The notes below the pieces were generated by a model. That model was not told where the DNA came from, made no database searches, and saw only the letters and a list, made by a program, of their open reading frames with translations. From the NCBI GenBank assembly GCA_032718475.1, contig JAUCBJ010006777.1, forward strand, positions 1 to 63,714: a stretch of DNA of 63,714 nt. Direction: 5' to 3'. Origin of the DNA: Nemertoderma westbladi (Eukaryota; Xenacoelomorpha; Nemertodermatida; Nemertodermatidae). The position numbers and the translations under genes are program-made. Positions 30,036 to 40,770 of the stretch are shown here, one piece after another (the first letter of the stretch is position 1; every line of letters starts with the position of its first letter).

Positions 30036-31211
30036 GGCTCTGCTCCTCGCCAGTAGTAGTTTGTGTATTGTATCTGTTTGTTTAGATATCCTGGACTGGG
30101 ATTTGTTGTCAGATACTGTATGAGCCCGTTTCATTACTAGAGTCTCATAGTAAGATTCATCATTACTAGGATCTGGTAAGCGGTATACTACTGGACCCTA
30201 CGATTAGAGATATTCTATAGCTTCTTATTAGTAGATTTGTAAGCCGTAGGGTAGTCCCTACCGTAGGGGACACAACAGTGAGGTATATTTTATTATATAA
30301 ATTAGTGTATAGTTAGTGTATAATATTGATCCCTCACAACAGTGAGGTATATTTTTTTATAAAATATCTCGACCGGAAGTGCGTGCGCATTTTAAGGTGA
30401 GATATATAAATATATAGTTTAGCTATTGTAAGTAGGAGATATTTAAAAAATTTAAAATTAGTAAAATTTGTAATTTGTAGAACGTCCCCTGCTTCAGTAG
30501 GCTTTTAGGGTAGCTAGTAGTTTCGTATTTAATATTTGACTAGCTAATAGTTAGTTTGTAGCAATTTGTTTTACACCGTGTGTGTGCGGTGTTACTTTTT
30601 GGTACTTGAAAAGGTACATAGGGTTTAAAGACCAAATTGTATCGGTACCTAGGAAGATTTTTCGTAGAGTAGAAGTAAAACTCTCACCTTCGACTTTTCA
30701 GGACTCAAGGACTCATTTCTGGACCGCTTTGAGGATTAGACCGCTTTTCGCAATGTTTGGGAGACACAAAATTCGTCCGCACCGCCAAAAAACGGAACGA
30801 CCCACGTCCGGTTTGTATTTGGGAATTTTTACGACTGGAAGATCAAAGGAGCGTAAGTTTTACAACTCGTGTCGTTTTAAACTTAGAAAGCACAGTAGTA
30901 CTCAAAATTTGTGGGTTTCACTGTCTGATTAGTAGTGTTGTTGGTACATATTTTTCCCGTTAGACGTTGCTGTTTTGCCTATTATTTGTACTTGTTGATC
31001 TATATTTTGGTAACGTATACCGTTATCTCATTTATTTGTACAAATTTAGCCGGTAGGCTAGATTATTACTTATTTTATTATATATTTTGTTAGTATATTT
31101 GTACCGGTTAGGGTATATATATGATACATATATATATCAAGGTAAGTTTGACATTTGGACATTTCGACATTTTGACATTTTATTACCCGTACTTGACGTA
31201 TATAATAAGAC
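30036..31211 (+). other. BEL-B 5' leader
   Basis: About 1.18 kb between the LTR and gag. A 20-bp repeat, ACAACAGTGAGGTATATTTT, occurs twice (about 30275 and 30340). From about 30600 on it is homologous to the BEL-A leader, including TTTTCAGGACTCA, a possible splice acceptor. Open frames here (for example 30582-30932) are not conserved in BEL-A and look accidental. Confidence 0.6.
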
Positions 31212-31874
31212 ATGAGGGACACACCACATTTGACGCAATACCCCCCTACCGACTATGACTCGTGCGACCCGGACAGATCGACAGTAGACGAACCGAGAAG
31301 GAGAACCCGAGATTCCACCGATGTCACACCGTGTGCGTCGCCGGTACCCCGAACGGAAATACCGGAAGCCGCAACGCATGGTGACGGCAGAATTGAAGAT
31401 TTCCTTACTGTCCCGCAGACTAGATCGCGGGAACCAGACATGGTAAGTTCGACTGGAAGCCAGGAGAACGTTATTAGAAGTATAGGAGGACACATGGCCC
31501 AGATTACTCAAAACCTCGGAGAAGGTTTTCGCGTTTTACGCGAGTTAACCGCCCTGATGTCGAGATACGAGTTCTACACCTTACATGTAAGGATAGAAAG
31601 TAGGGTACATGCTTCCATAGATAAACTTAAAGGTTTACACGAACTTGCAGAGTTGCGTGGCGACAACTTTGCTCAGGTAAAGATAATAGATAAGTTAGTA
31701 AGTGCAAGAGAAAGTATTATTCAGTTTAAGTCAGTAATAAGATTGGCTCAACAGGAGCAATTCGACCAAATGCTAGGTGAGTCAGTTTCAGACGCGTTGT
31801 TACAACCCGAAGAGGAAGAAGAACTATACTTGCCTAGACGGGAGGTTAGGGACGCTCACCAATTTTCTTCGTAG
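31212..31874 (+). pseudogene. gag: BEL-B Gag N-terminal part
   Basis: Starts MRDTPHLTQY and aligns with BEL-A Gag through P-T-D-Y-D-S-C-D, T-x-C-A-S-P-V, G-D-G-R-x-E-D-F-L-T-V-P-Q and the helical Y-E-F-Y-T-L-H-V-R. It goes out of frame near 31835, after L-Q-P-E-E-E-E-E-L-Y; the true continuation lies in the frame of 31777-32223, so a one- or two-base change has occurred. The frame then ends at TAG 31872-31874. Confidence 0.8.
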
Positions 31875-31937
31875 ATGCGGCGTACCGATCGAAGAACCGG
31901 AAGTCGAACCACGAGGGATGACGGAAGTTCTCACTAC

Positions 31938-31957
31938 GGAAGGCTTGCGAGCCTACC
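31938..31957 (+). repeat. 20-bp palindrome unit B1 (gag)
   Basis: GGAAGGCTTGCGAGCCTACC, the exact consensus; read in the third frame as E-G-L-R-A-Y. BEL-A has no unit here. Confidence 0.85.
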
Positions 31958-33019
31958 ATGTTCCACCCATGGATAGATCGTTCGTTAGCATGCGGAGCGA
32001 CGTTGGCGACGTTAGTAGAACAGCATCCGTAATTACTCGACAACAACAGGAGGTCGCACGCCGACAACAAGTCGCCGAGGAAGAAACGCAACGACAATTG
32101 GCGCAGATTGCGGCGGAAGGAGAAAGACAGCGACGAGAAGACGTAGCAAAATTTGCGAAACTCCAGGCTCAAGCTGAGTTTGAAGCATCGGAGATGCGGA
32201 GACTGGAGGAGGACTTAGCATGACAGGCAGCAGCCGACGAGTTAGCACGACAGGCAGCAGCCGACGAGTTAGCACAACAGGCAGCAGCCGACGAGTTAGC
32301 ACGACAGGCAGCAGCATCCGACGCTCGGGCCAAGTTAGAGGCACGACAAATAAACGCTCATCTAGCTATACAGGAAGCGGAATTAGCGGCACAACAACAG
32401 GTAGGCGATCGACGCGAAAGGGAGATGCAGCTCCAGTTCGAACTAAATCGCAGATCGCGCGAGGCGGCGAACGCGCAAGAGGACCTCGAACTCGACGCGA
32501 GAGATAGATCTATAAGGTCTCGAGCAGGACACGATTTGTCTGCCCTGAATCGTTTGGAAGCTCGATATCGCGGAATTCAGAAGCGTATCAAGGAAGGAAG
32601 TGTGGGAGCGATAGATCGAGGAGAGGAGTTTGTCGAGGATTACTGTAAACGTTTTCCCCAAGTTATTCCTATGCTTAAACCCACGACTCCAGTAAAACCA
32701 GTTATGGTTGCAAAACCGAAGGAAATATCACCCGTGCAAGGTAATAGGTTTGTTATGTCGGAATCAATTCCGCAGCCACGAGCGACTTCATCGCCGATTC
32801 TCGCAGGTAAGATAAGTAGTCCACCTACTGTAAGCCGTAGTTTACTTGTAGAGAGAGACGAACCTGCGTTTATGACGGTAAAACAGGTGAGTAAACCATT
32901 AGCAGTTAAACCTGTGACGTGCTGCGCGAACCCAGTCATTTATAAACCTACAGTAGAACTTAACCCTGATGTTTTAACTAGACCTCTCACCCAGTGTTTA
33001 ACGAGACCTACGACTACGT

Positions 33020-33039
33020 GGAAGGCTTGCAAGCCTACC
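33020..33039 (+). repeat. 20-bp palindrome unit B2 (gag C-terminus)
   Basis: GGAAGGCTTGCAAGCCTACC; read in the second frame as K-A-C-K-P-T. Confidence 0.85.
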
Positions 33040-33654
33040 GAACGACGGAGAACCGTGGATCCCAGAACACAACGAACGCGACCAAGAATAATACGCCGGA
33101 CGCGAACCCGCCAACCACCTTATCCGGACGATAGCAATTCATCCAGTGACTCGGAGTCGACGGAACGGGAAATATTCTGTACTGGAGTGGCGGCTGATTA
33201 CAAACGAGAGGAGAGATCGACAAATCCATACATCGATAATCCTCCACAAGAAACACCTTTGCAGAAACCCACGTTGCAACCAGTGGAAGCGATCAGCACC
33301 AACAGACTTTCCAAAATAATACGACCTGTGACGGACCGACTAGCTCAACTCGAAGAACGACTCGAAGCGCAACCGTTGGATCAATCACAAACCAGCATGG
33401 AATTGGAACAACCTAGACAACATCGACCACCAAGGAGAGAAAAGGAGACTAGACAGACTCCGACCCATCGAGAAGAAGATCCCGTTAATAATTCCTACCG
33501 ACGGACAACGCGCGGAAGGGAACAACTAGACGACGCCACCGAACAGGGACGCGGACAGTTGGATTTAGTTAGCAAGATTGCGAAGTTTGCGGCTAGACAC
33601 GGATTACCGGCACAGCAACCGCCAAAGTTCTCTGGCAACGCAAAACACTGGTGA

Positions 33655-35403
33655 ACACTGGTAGACTACGTCGAGTCCCAGATTGCTAAGTGTGCTTTCA
33701 CCTTGACGGAGAAGTTTAATTACTTGCTCCAAGTCCTGTCTGGTGAGCCGAAACGTTTAGCGGAAACCTTTATTGGTGTTCCAGATGCCTTTGAGTTGGC
33801 GTACGACCGTTTGTATTCGATTTACGGCGGTAACGTGGCTATGGCTAAATCCATTATAGAAGACCTCGCCAGAGGTGGCAATATTTCGAAACCGATCGAC
33901 CTTTTATGACTCGCGGACGAAATAAAGAACGCTATAGGGACTTTACGGTCCATTGGACAACTCGAATACGCTAACGCACCGACGGTTCTCATTAGGATGA
34001 TCGGTCGACTTCACCATCGACTCCGACGAGAATGGCGACGCATCAAGTACCAGCGTGAAGAAGCCGGCGGGCTATTAAAACTCACCGACGTCTACCAACT
34101 GATTTCACGGGAGGCCGTGATCGAGACTCGATCGAACTATACCGATCACCATATCGCGGCGGAAGGGATAACTATTTCAGCGCCGACTCGGACTAAACCA
34201 TTTCCGACGAATGCGAAAGCTGTTACCTACGCCACCCCTACTGAGACTTCTAAAGTTCTGACGCCTATCGGCACCACACAGCCACGACAACAGTTGCCAG
34301 CGGACTTTGTGGGATGCTCATACTGTAAGCGGAACGGCAGAAATTATAGCGGACATAAACTTCATGGGTGTTGCGCTTTTAAGGAGTTAGGAATCAAAGA
34401 GAGGAGACTCCAGATTCGATCGTTAGATTCCTGCTGGAGATGTATGAAGCCAGGACACGTCCGGAAGGATTGCCTGAGCGACAATTCATGTCCTCAGTGT
34501 GGACGCAACCATGACGCGTTACTCCACACGACGAGTCATACTCCAACCAAACGCTTTCAACAAGAGTATCCAGATAAAGCGGCTAGATGCGACGCGCTTT
34601 ACAAGGAGCGTGCGCTGCGCGAGATTCGTACTTTCTACACGGATTGTATGGATCAATCGGGATCATCGGACGAGGACGAGGAGGAAGACGACACATTCTA
34701 CGTGCATGCGGGTGAGTAACAGCCATCGATAACACTCCTCACACAGAACCAATTGAAAGGGTTTAGCGTGATTCCTATAAAGATTACCGGAACCCGAGGG
34801 AGCAAGCATATATACGCTATCTTAGACTCTGCGTCATCGCATAGCTATGTTGACGAACAAGTAGCCGACATGGTTACGGACATGAGTCAAGTTAAGACTG
34901 CTCAGTATACTGTAAGCAGCATGCATGGTAAGAGAGCGATTCCTGTGACTAGAGTAAAACTAACCTTAGACACTCTTCTTTCCAAAGCGGAACACAGCAA
35001 GGAGGAGCGCTCATTACTTCCGGTAAGAAATTTGACCTTTGCAGCTATGAAGGACTTTAGTAACTTGCTCGGCCCTGTGCCAGAGCAATCACCGGAAGAC
35101 CGTAAGTATTTCCGACACCTTGGAATACCGGAATGTCCTGTCAATTATCATTCAATTGCGATGTTAATTAGGACAGACCAGTTTAACTTACATCAGGAAT
35201 GGGAGACACGCCCATCTGATATTACAGCGGGCAACCCCTACGCATGTAGAACTCCCATAGGTTGGTATACTAGAGCACCAATACATTCACTAGAGGTAAG
35301 TGACCAGGAGGACGACGTTTTGAGTACGTGTAGTTTACTGACTAACACGATAGATAATTCTCCTTCACACTCCTGTGGTCCAATTGTACAGACGGCACTA
35401 TGA
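33655..35403 (+). pseudogene. pol: BEL-B Pol N-terminal part: DUF1759, zinc knuckles, protease
   Basis: One frame with three nonsense codons (TGA 33907, TAA 34717, TGA 35401). Segments align with BEL-A: V-D-Y-V-E-S-Q-I-A and F-N-Y-L-L-Q-V-L-S-G (DUF1759), C-S-Y-C...H...C and C-W-R-C-M-K-P-G-H-V-R-K-D-C (zinc knuckles, about 34316-34500), and the DUF1758 protease with L-D-S-A-S-S-H-S-Y-V-D near 34828 and T-P-I-G-W near 35255. The protease has D-S-A as in BEL-A, so this substitution is ancestral to the pair and may be normal for the lineage. With this many stops no protein is expected. Confidence 0.85.
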
Positions 35404-35508
35404 CAGACTTGCGTCGCTAACGCAGATGCCACCGATACTGACGTAACTGATCTGGACACGACCACACAAACCTCTGACTTACAACTACTTGCAGTAAACC
35501 AGGTTGTA

Positions 35509-37506
35509 TTGACTACTGAAGACCAAAGGGTTGTTGCTGTGGATGATTCGATGAACGAGAATTTTGGAAGGCTTGCGAGCCTACCGAAAAATCTGAAGGT
35601 AATTGACCCCACCCACCAGGCTTTGACACCGGTCGTTGATCTAGGAAGGCTTGCGAGCCTACCGACAGATCAAGAGGTTGTCAAACCGCCGCACGACGAT
35701 TCGACGCCGACTAGTGACACCGGAAGGCTTGAGAGCCTACCAGACACATTGACACTAGCCACCGCAGCGGACGAAGACGTGGACAAGGACTATGGCGCAG
35801 TGCAAGCAGCGCTTGACCGACTGCTGACTGAACGGACCATTCAATGGTTGGAACAGGACTCAGCAGAACCCGGTAGTTACGAGACCGCTATGTCAGAACA
35901 GGAAAATCGGTCATTAAATATTATGAGAGATACCATTCGCCAGACCGCGAATGGCCACTACGAGGTTGGTATGTTGTGGCGCAATGGACAACCTAAGCTC
36001 GTTAACAATTACCCGTTTGCTTTGAGGCGACTCAAATCAATAAGGCAGAGATTGTTGCGAGACGAGACGGCCCATATGCAATACAATGCGCAACTTCAGA
36101 CGTATCTCCAAAAGGGATACGCCATTAGGATGTTAAATCCCGAGGTAACCACAAATCAGACATATTACCTGCCACATCATTTTGTTCGACACCCGGACAA
36201 ACCTGGCAAGGTGCGTGTAGTCAACGACTGTGCCGCGCTTTACCAAGGGATGTCTATGAACAGCAAACTGATGGACGGGCCGAATATGAATAATTACCTC
36301 ATGGGAGTCCTAATGCGTTTTAGACAACGCAAAGTGGCTTTCACCTGTGACGTAGAGGCCATGTTTCACCAGGTTAAGGCTTTGGAGCGGGACAGGGACA
36401 GCTTGAGGTTTCTTTGGTATCCGGACGGAAATTTGGAACTTTCGCCAGAAACTTACCAAATGCAGGTAAGAGTTTTCGGAGCCAGGGACAGCCACAACTG
36501 CACCATGTACGCCTTAAAGCAGACTGCATTGGACAGACGAGACCAATTTGACCCAGAAGTAGTTTGGACCGTGGAACGAGATATCTACGTGGATGACGGC
36601 CTCAAGAGTTGTGACACCTTGGAGCGCGCTACAACCGTAGCACACCAACTCCAGGATTGTCTCGCTGAGGGCGGATTCTATCTGACAAAGTTTGCTTCCA
36701 ACAAACCCGAACTGGTGAACTCATTTGACTCAATGGATCGCAGTGGAGGTGACCTAGACTTAGACCTAGAACCTCTACCAACAACCAAAGTATTAGGACT
36801 TAGTTGGGACCCTAACACTGACAATTTTAGGGTACGTGTAAGGTCCAACGACCAGACTAGACCTCTCACCAAGAGGACTTGCTTATCGACCATGAGTCGA
36901 TTGTACGACCCATTGTGTTTCATTAGTCCAGTGATCCTACATGCTAGGATCATACTTTGCAGCATTTGGCAAGCCGGACTGGAATGGGATGACCCCATCC
37001 CAGAAAAGTTAGCTGAACAATGGAGGGACTGGGAAGCCCAACTGACGTTCCTACAAGACTATACCATACCAAGGGTATATTTTCCTTTGCAGACCACCTT
37101 TCCTGCCGATTTAGAGCTTCACAGCTTTAGTGACGCTAGCAAGGATGGATTGGGGGTTACATTATACCTTAGACGACAAGTGACATCGGACAGCTACGAT
37201 GTGTCTCTCGTTACTTCTAGGGCTAGAACAATGCCGTTGAAGTATATGACTGTACCTCGTGGAGAGCTGCAAGCCGGGACGATATCCACCGATATTGTCA
37301 GTCTAGTTCAACGCGAGCTGGAGGCTAACTTGAAGGTCACATATTGGACCGATGCGACGTTGGTACTTTGGTACATAAACAACGAAGCGTTTGAGTTCAA
37401 GACTTTCGTAGCCAACAGACGGGCTGAAATCTTAGACTGGTCGCTCAAACAAAATTGGCGTCACTGTCCAGGGAAGCTGAACCCGACAATAACAACCGGA
37501 CAATAA
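35509..37506 (+). CDS. pol: BEL-B RT and RNase H region
   Basis: 665 codons in the same frame as the upstream pol. A linker with three G-R-L-A/E-S-L-P palindrome units leads to the RT: L-M-D-G-P-N-M-N-N-Y-L, F-T-C-D-V-E-A-M-F-H-Q-V, V-F-G-A-R-D-S, and catalytic Y-V-D-D-G near 36592. RNase H-like F-S-D-A-S-K-D-G is near 37130, followed by Y-W-T-D-A-T-L-V-L-W-Y. It ends out of frame after W-R-H-C-P-G; compared with BEL-A, roughly 25 residues around the P-A-D-I-A-S-R-G signature are deleted or scrambled. It copies element RNA into DNA. The ATG given is only the first in this stop-free stretch. Confidence 0.85.
   Translation: MTTEDQRVVAVDDSMNENFGRLASLPKNLKVIDPTHQALTPVVDLGRLASLPTDQEVVKPPHDDSTPTSDTGRLESLPDTLTLATAADEDVDKDYGAVQAALDRLLTERTIQWLEQDSAEPGSYETAMSEQENRSLNIMRDTIRQTANGHYEVGMLWRNGQPKLVNNYPFALRRLKSIRQRLLRDETAHMQYNAQLQTYLQKGYAIRMLNPEVTTNQTYYLPHHFVRHPDKPGKVRVVNDCAALYQGMSMNSKLMDGPNMNNYLMGVLMRFRQRKVAFTCDVEAMFHQVKALERDRDSLRFLWYPDGNLELSPETYQMQVRVFGARDSHNCTMYALKQTALDRRDQFDPEVVWTVERDIYVDDGLKSCDTLERATTVAHQLQDCLAEGGFYLTKFASNKPELVNSFDSMDRSGGDLDLDLEPLPTTKVLGLSWDPNTDNFRVRVRSNDQTRPLTKRTCLSTMSRLYDPLCFISPVILHARIILCSIWQAGLEWDDPIPEKLAEQWRDWEAQLTFLQDYTIPRVYFPLQTTFPADLELHSFSDASKDGLGVTLYLRRQVTSDSYDVSLVTSRARTMPLKYMTVPRGELQAGTISTDIVSLVQRELEANLKVTYWTDATLVLWYINNEAFEFKTFVANRRAEILDWSLKQNWRHCPGKLNPTITTGQ
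35566..35585 (+). repeat. 20-bp palindrome unit B3 (protease-RT linker)
   Basis: GGAAGGCTTGCGAGCCTACC, read in the first frame as G-R-L-A-S-L-P. First of three units spaced exactly 78 bp apart, i.e. in frame. Confidence 0.88.
35644..35663 (+). repeat. 20-bp palindrome unit B4 (protease-RT linker)
   Basis: Exact consensus, G-R-L-A-S-L-P. Flanking sequence between B3, B4 and B5 is much less conserved than the units themselves. Confidence 0.88.
35722..35741 (+). repeat. 20-bp palindrome unit B5 (protease-RT linker)
   Basis: GGAAGGCTTGAGAGCCTACC, one change from consensus; G-R-L-E-S-L-P. Confidence 0.85.
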
Positions 37507-37507
37507 A

Positions 37508-39451
37508 TCCTTTTGGTTTAGAGGACCCGATTTCCTACAGCGACCATCAGACGAATGGCCACCGTTATTCGACGCGACAACCAATACCATACCAGAGGGT
37601 GCCGAGATAAAAATCGACAAGGTTGTCAAATCAAAAGCGAAAGCCAACGCCAAGGTCAAGAGGAAACAAGGACGGACGAAATCTGATGACCTGGACGCTA
37701 GACCTGACATTACGCCAGACGTCTCACCAGAATCTCGACCAGACGCTCGTACGAATCTTTCACCGGATGTTCCACGGGAGATTTCACCAGACGTCTCGCC
37801 AGATTGTTCACCAGATTACTCGCCAGATTATTCACCAGAAGCGACACCAGATTGTTCTCCGGATTGTTCGCCAGATTGTTTTATGGAACTCTCGACAGAT
37901 TGTCTACCGGACGTCTCACCAGACTTTCCACCAGACATCTCGACAGACTGTCCACCAGACTTTAGACCAGATTTTCTGACAGAAATTACGCCAAACACCT
38001 TTTGGGACCGACGACAGGACATTTCGCCGGATGTTCCGCGCTATGTCTCACCAGACGTCTCACCAGACTGTTCACCGGACATTTCACCAGACTGTCTACT
38101 AGACACTTCATTAAAGGACCCATTGGAGCGGACATTTAGAAACTTACCAAATTTGACTTCTTTGGACGACAAAGGTGTGGCCACAGCTATCACACTTCGC
38201 TCAATGAAAGTACTTGACATACCACCTACAGGTAAATGTGTGACTAAGGTTAAGAAGCTTACAGGCTCACAGGAACACACTAACACTGTAGAGTTGAAAC
38301 CGTTACTGCCAGTCGACTTACTAGGAGCGGACGGTAAAGGTAAGACCGTGGAGATTGACATACTTGGGGACTCAGACAAACCTACCGGAAGGCCCGTGGG
38401 CCTACCAAGTCCAGACAAGTATCCACAATATGACTATACCTTACCTGATGACGTCACTAACACTCACGTTGACCGGATAGTAAACCTAACTAGATCATGG
38501 ACTGATGCGTGCCGCAAGTTAGCATGGCTCAAACGTTTGAGACAATATGCCAGAGGCAAACGCGACTTTCCTAGAAGACTTACCTTAGAAGAAGTTGACC
38601 ATTGTGAAGTTGATATCATTCACCATTATCAATTGCGATATTTCGCACGAGAATTCACAGCGATCAAACAAGGTAAACAGATCAAGTCTTCACCGATTTT
38701 GAGTTGGAGTCCGATTATTTATCGGGGCTTACTTTGTTACAAGTCCAGACTCCAGAACATCTACTTTGCACTTGACTTTAGGTATCCTATCATCATACCG
38801 CAACACCACGAATTACAGCGCGCTATGATACTGGACGCACATGTACAACTCAAACACTTGGGTAGACATCACTGTCTGTCACATTTACGATCTAGGTTTG
38901 TACTGATTAGGCCTAGCAAGGCACTGAGTTCGGTAACACGGAACTGTATGATTTGTAAGAAGGTGCATGCGAGGATAGGACACCAAGAAATGAGTGAACT
39001 ATCACTAGCAAGATTACAGGCGTTTAGACCCCCTTTTACTGAGACAGGGATAGACTGTTTTGGACCCATAATCGCGAAACGCGGAAGGGTACAGGTAAAA
39101 CGTTGGGGATTGATCTTCACTTGCATGGCCAGCAGAGCTGTCCATATAGAGCGTGTGACAGATTTGACCACCAATGCCTTTATCCTGGCCTTACGGCGAT
39201 TTATCGCTAGACGTGGATTGGTCAAATCCATTTATTGCGACCAAGGGACAAACTTTGTGGGTGCACGGAACGAAATAACCAGAGCTTTAAGGAAGTTGGA
39301 CCAAAACCAGATTTCTGAGGAACTACGTCCTCACCGTATTGTTTGGAATTTTAATACTCCGGACAGTCCGTGGAGAGGCGGAGTTTGGGAAAAGCTGATT
39401 GGCTCAATCAAAACAGCTATGGCTAAAGTAATCCGACGCAACACATATTAA
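37508..39451 (+). pseudogene. pol: BEL-B pol: Pro-Asp repeat linker and integrase
   Basis: New frame after the break at 37506. Starts F-W-F-R-G-P-x-F-L, homologous to BEL-A, then a Lys-rich stretch and a long linker of S-P-D/V-S-P-D/C-S-P-D units from an imperfect 12-15 bp minisatellite (about 37690-38110). Then the conserved L-P-D-D-V-T-N-T-H-V-D-R-I-V-N-L, the zinc module H-L-G-R-H-H-C...C-M-I-C-K-K, and the core I-D-C-F-G-P-I, D-Q-G-T-N-F-V-G, P-W-R-G-G-V-W-E. The catalytic D, D and E are all present. The frame breaks again near 39430 (A-M-A-K-V-I, then divergence). Confidence 0.85.
38387..38406 (+). repeat. 20-bp palindrome unit B6 (integrase linker)
   Basis: GGAAGGCCCGTGGGCCTACC. The loop changed from TTGCGA to CCGTGG while the arms stay complementary (AGGCCC/GGGCCT); G-R-P-V-G-L-P. 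Confidence 0.8.
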
Positions 39452-39972
39452 CAGATGACCAACTGACGACGTTACTAATAGAAATCGAAGCGACTTTAAA
39501 CACTAGACCGATCGCTTTGATCCCAGACAATAACGACGTACAGTTTGCCTTGACACCAGCGCACCTGCTTATGCAGGCGCCGACGACATTGTTGCCCATT
39601 TCGGTACCCGTTAATAGCGACGGATACGGCAACAAGGCTTGGATAATCACTCAGCTATTAGCAAATAAATTCTGGGAAATATGGCAGAAATATTATTTGC
39701 CTTCTATTTCGTCCAGAACAAATTGGTATCATAATACACGATGTTTGAGACGTGGTGACCACGTTTTATTGGCTGAAACCAATCTGAAAAGACGGTTTTG
39801 GCTGACCAGAGTCATTTTGACCACACACCCTACATCTGGTGTAATAAGGACAGTTACTGTACGGACTATCGACGGACGTACCGTAGATAGGCCTGTACAA
39901 CGTCTCGTACTCCTAGAGGAGACTAGAAACGAGACAGGAGATTACAAATCTCCACCCAATATTAGTAAATAA
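39440..39972 (+). pseudogene. pol: BEL-B integrase C-terminal part
   Basis: Third pol frame, homologous to the BEL-A integrase end: I-L-T-D-D-Q-L-T-T-L, L-N-T-R-P-I, F-A-L-T-P-A-H-L-L-M-Q, R-R-G-D-H-V-L-L-A-E-T-N-L-K-R-R-F-W, V-R-T-I-D-G-R-T-V-D-R-P. Ends with TAA after N-I-S-K, the same last residues as BEL-A, so this is the true end of pol. Confidence 0.83.
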
Positions 39973-40084
39973 GATGTGGGACCCTTGATGGCCGCCACAT
40001 AGACTTACCGTATTTTAGTCATTTAGTATTTTTGTATTACTGTATGTGCATTTGTAATCCTCTTCACTGTAGATAGAGACAGCG

Positions 40085-40181
40085 GTGGAATTCCATTGTC
40101 TTTATATGTGAACATGGAGGGTAGTACCCTTATGTATCACATAGGAACGGGATTGTGTGTACAGTAGGAATGGAATTCCAC
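40085..40181 (+). other. Conserved hairpin after pol (BEL-B)
   Basis: GTGGAATTCCATT (40085-40097) pairs perfectly with AATGGAATTCCAC (40169-40181). It is the homologue of BEL-A 10175-10271, with one compensated base-pair difference (G-C here, A-T there). Confidence 0.65.
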
Positions 40182-40329
40182 TTGGAACCCACAAGTGAGA
40201 CAATTTTTCAAAAATTATTAGACAAATCCATTTAGTTGGATTTAAATTTAAGAAAAATGATTCTCCAGTGAATACAAATTCTAGAATACAGCTAGATAAA
40301 AATTAAAATTGGGGAGGACAAGAGCGGAT

Positions 40330-40349
40330 GGAAGGCTTGCGAGCCTACC
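40330..40349 (+). repeat. 20-bp palindrome unit B7 (3' UTR)
   Basis: Exact consensus GGAAGGCTTGCGAGCCTACC in untranslated sequence. Confidence 0.85.
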
Positions 40350-40770
40350 GATAAATTTTTTTGGAAAAGAAAACCGGCCTTGTTCTACGTAGTCGTGTCT
40401 ACTATTATTTAGACCAAATTAATTCTCGACTGCATTACTTTCTTTTGGGAATGTAGTTTGGGAAATTAAAAGGTGAGTATTTTAGACTCGCGGCTAGTTT
40501 ACCCGGAATTCGTTTTTTATCGGCACAATTTTTTGGATTAGGAGCCAGTGCGAAATCACGCGAACCCAAAGTCATTAGGCAAATGGGTTGGGGTTTTAGA
40601 GCAAAGTTTAGCCAAAAGCCGACAAACTCTAAGTCACCTCACATCTAACCTCTGTTTGTGCTTCCTCTAGTAGAGACACTACATATACAGGGATTCATGC
40701 AGGAACAGGAGCATCAGGCACCGTTTAATCGTTATGGAGCCAAAACTTTAACGTGTTTGGAGTGGAGAGT

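Larger units (their letters stand above)
31835..33654 (+). pseudogene. gag: BEL-B Gag coiled coil and tail, two in-frame TGA codons
   Basis: Continues Gag in a single frame to the start of the DUF1759 region. It contains a Glu/Gln/Arg coiled coil, a 27-bp coding minisatellite repeated four times (32222-32320, A-A-A-D-E-L-A-R-Q), and a Pro/Thr-rich tail homologous to BEL-A. TGA at 32221-32223 replaces the CGA present at the same codon of sister minisatellite units, which is direct evidence of a C-to-T change; one unit has CAA at that codon. TGA at 33652-33654 closes the second stretch. There is no stop where BEL-A has one at the gag-pol boundary: BEL-B reads through R-T-R-Q-P-P-Y-P-D-D. Confidence 0.8.

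Noticed and set aside
30582-30963. Short ORFs in the BEL-B leader as genes
   Set aside because: The homologous BEL-A leader does not keep these frames.
32221-35403. Selenocysteine or other recoding at the many TGA codons
   Set aside because: Positions are not shared between BEL-A and BEL-B, sister repeats show CGA, and frameshifts accompany them; decay explains them better.
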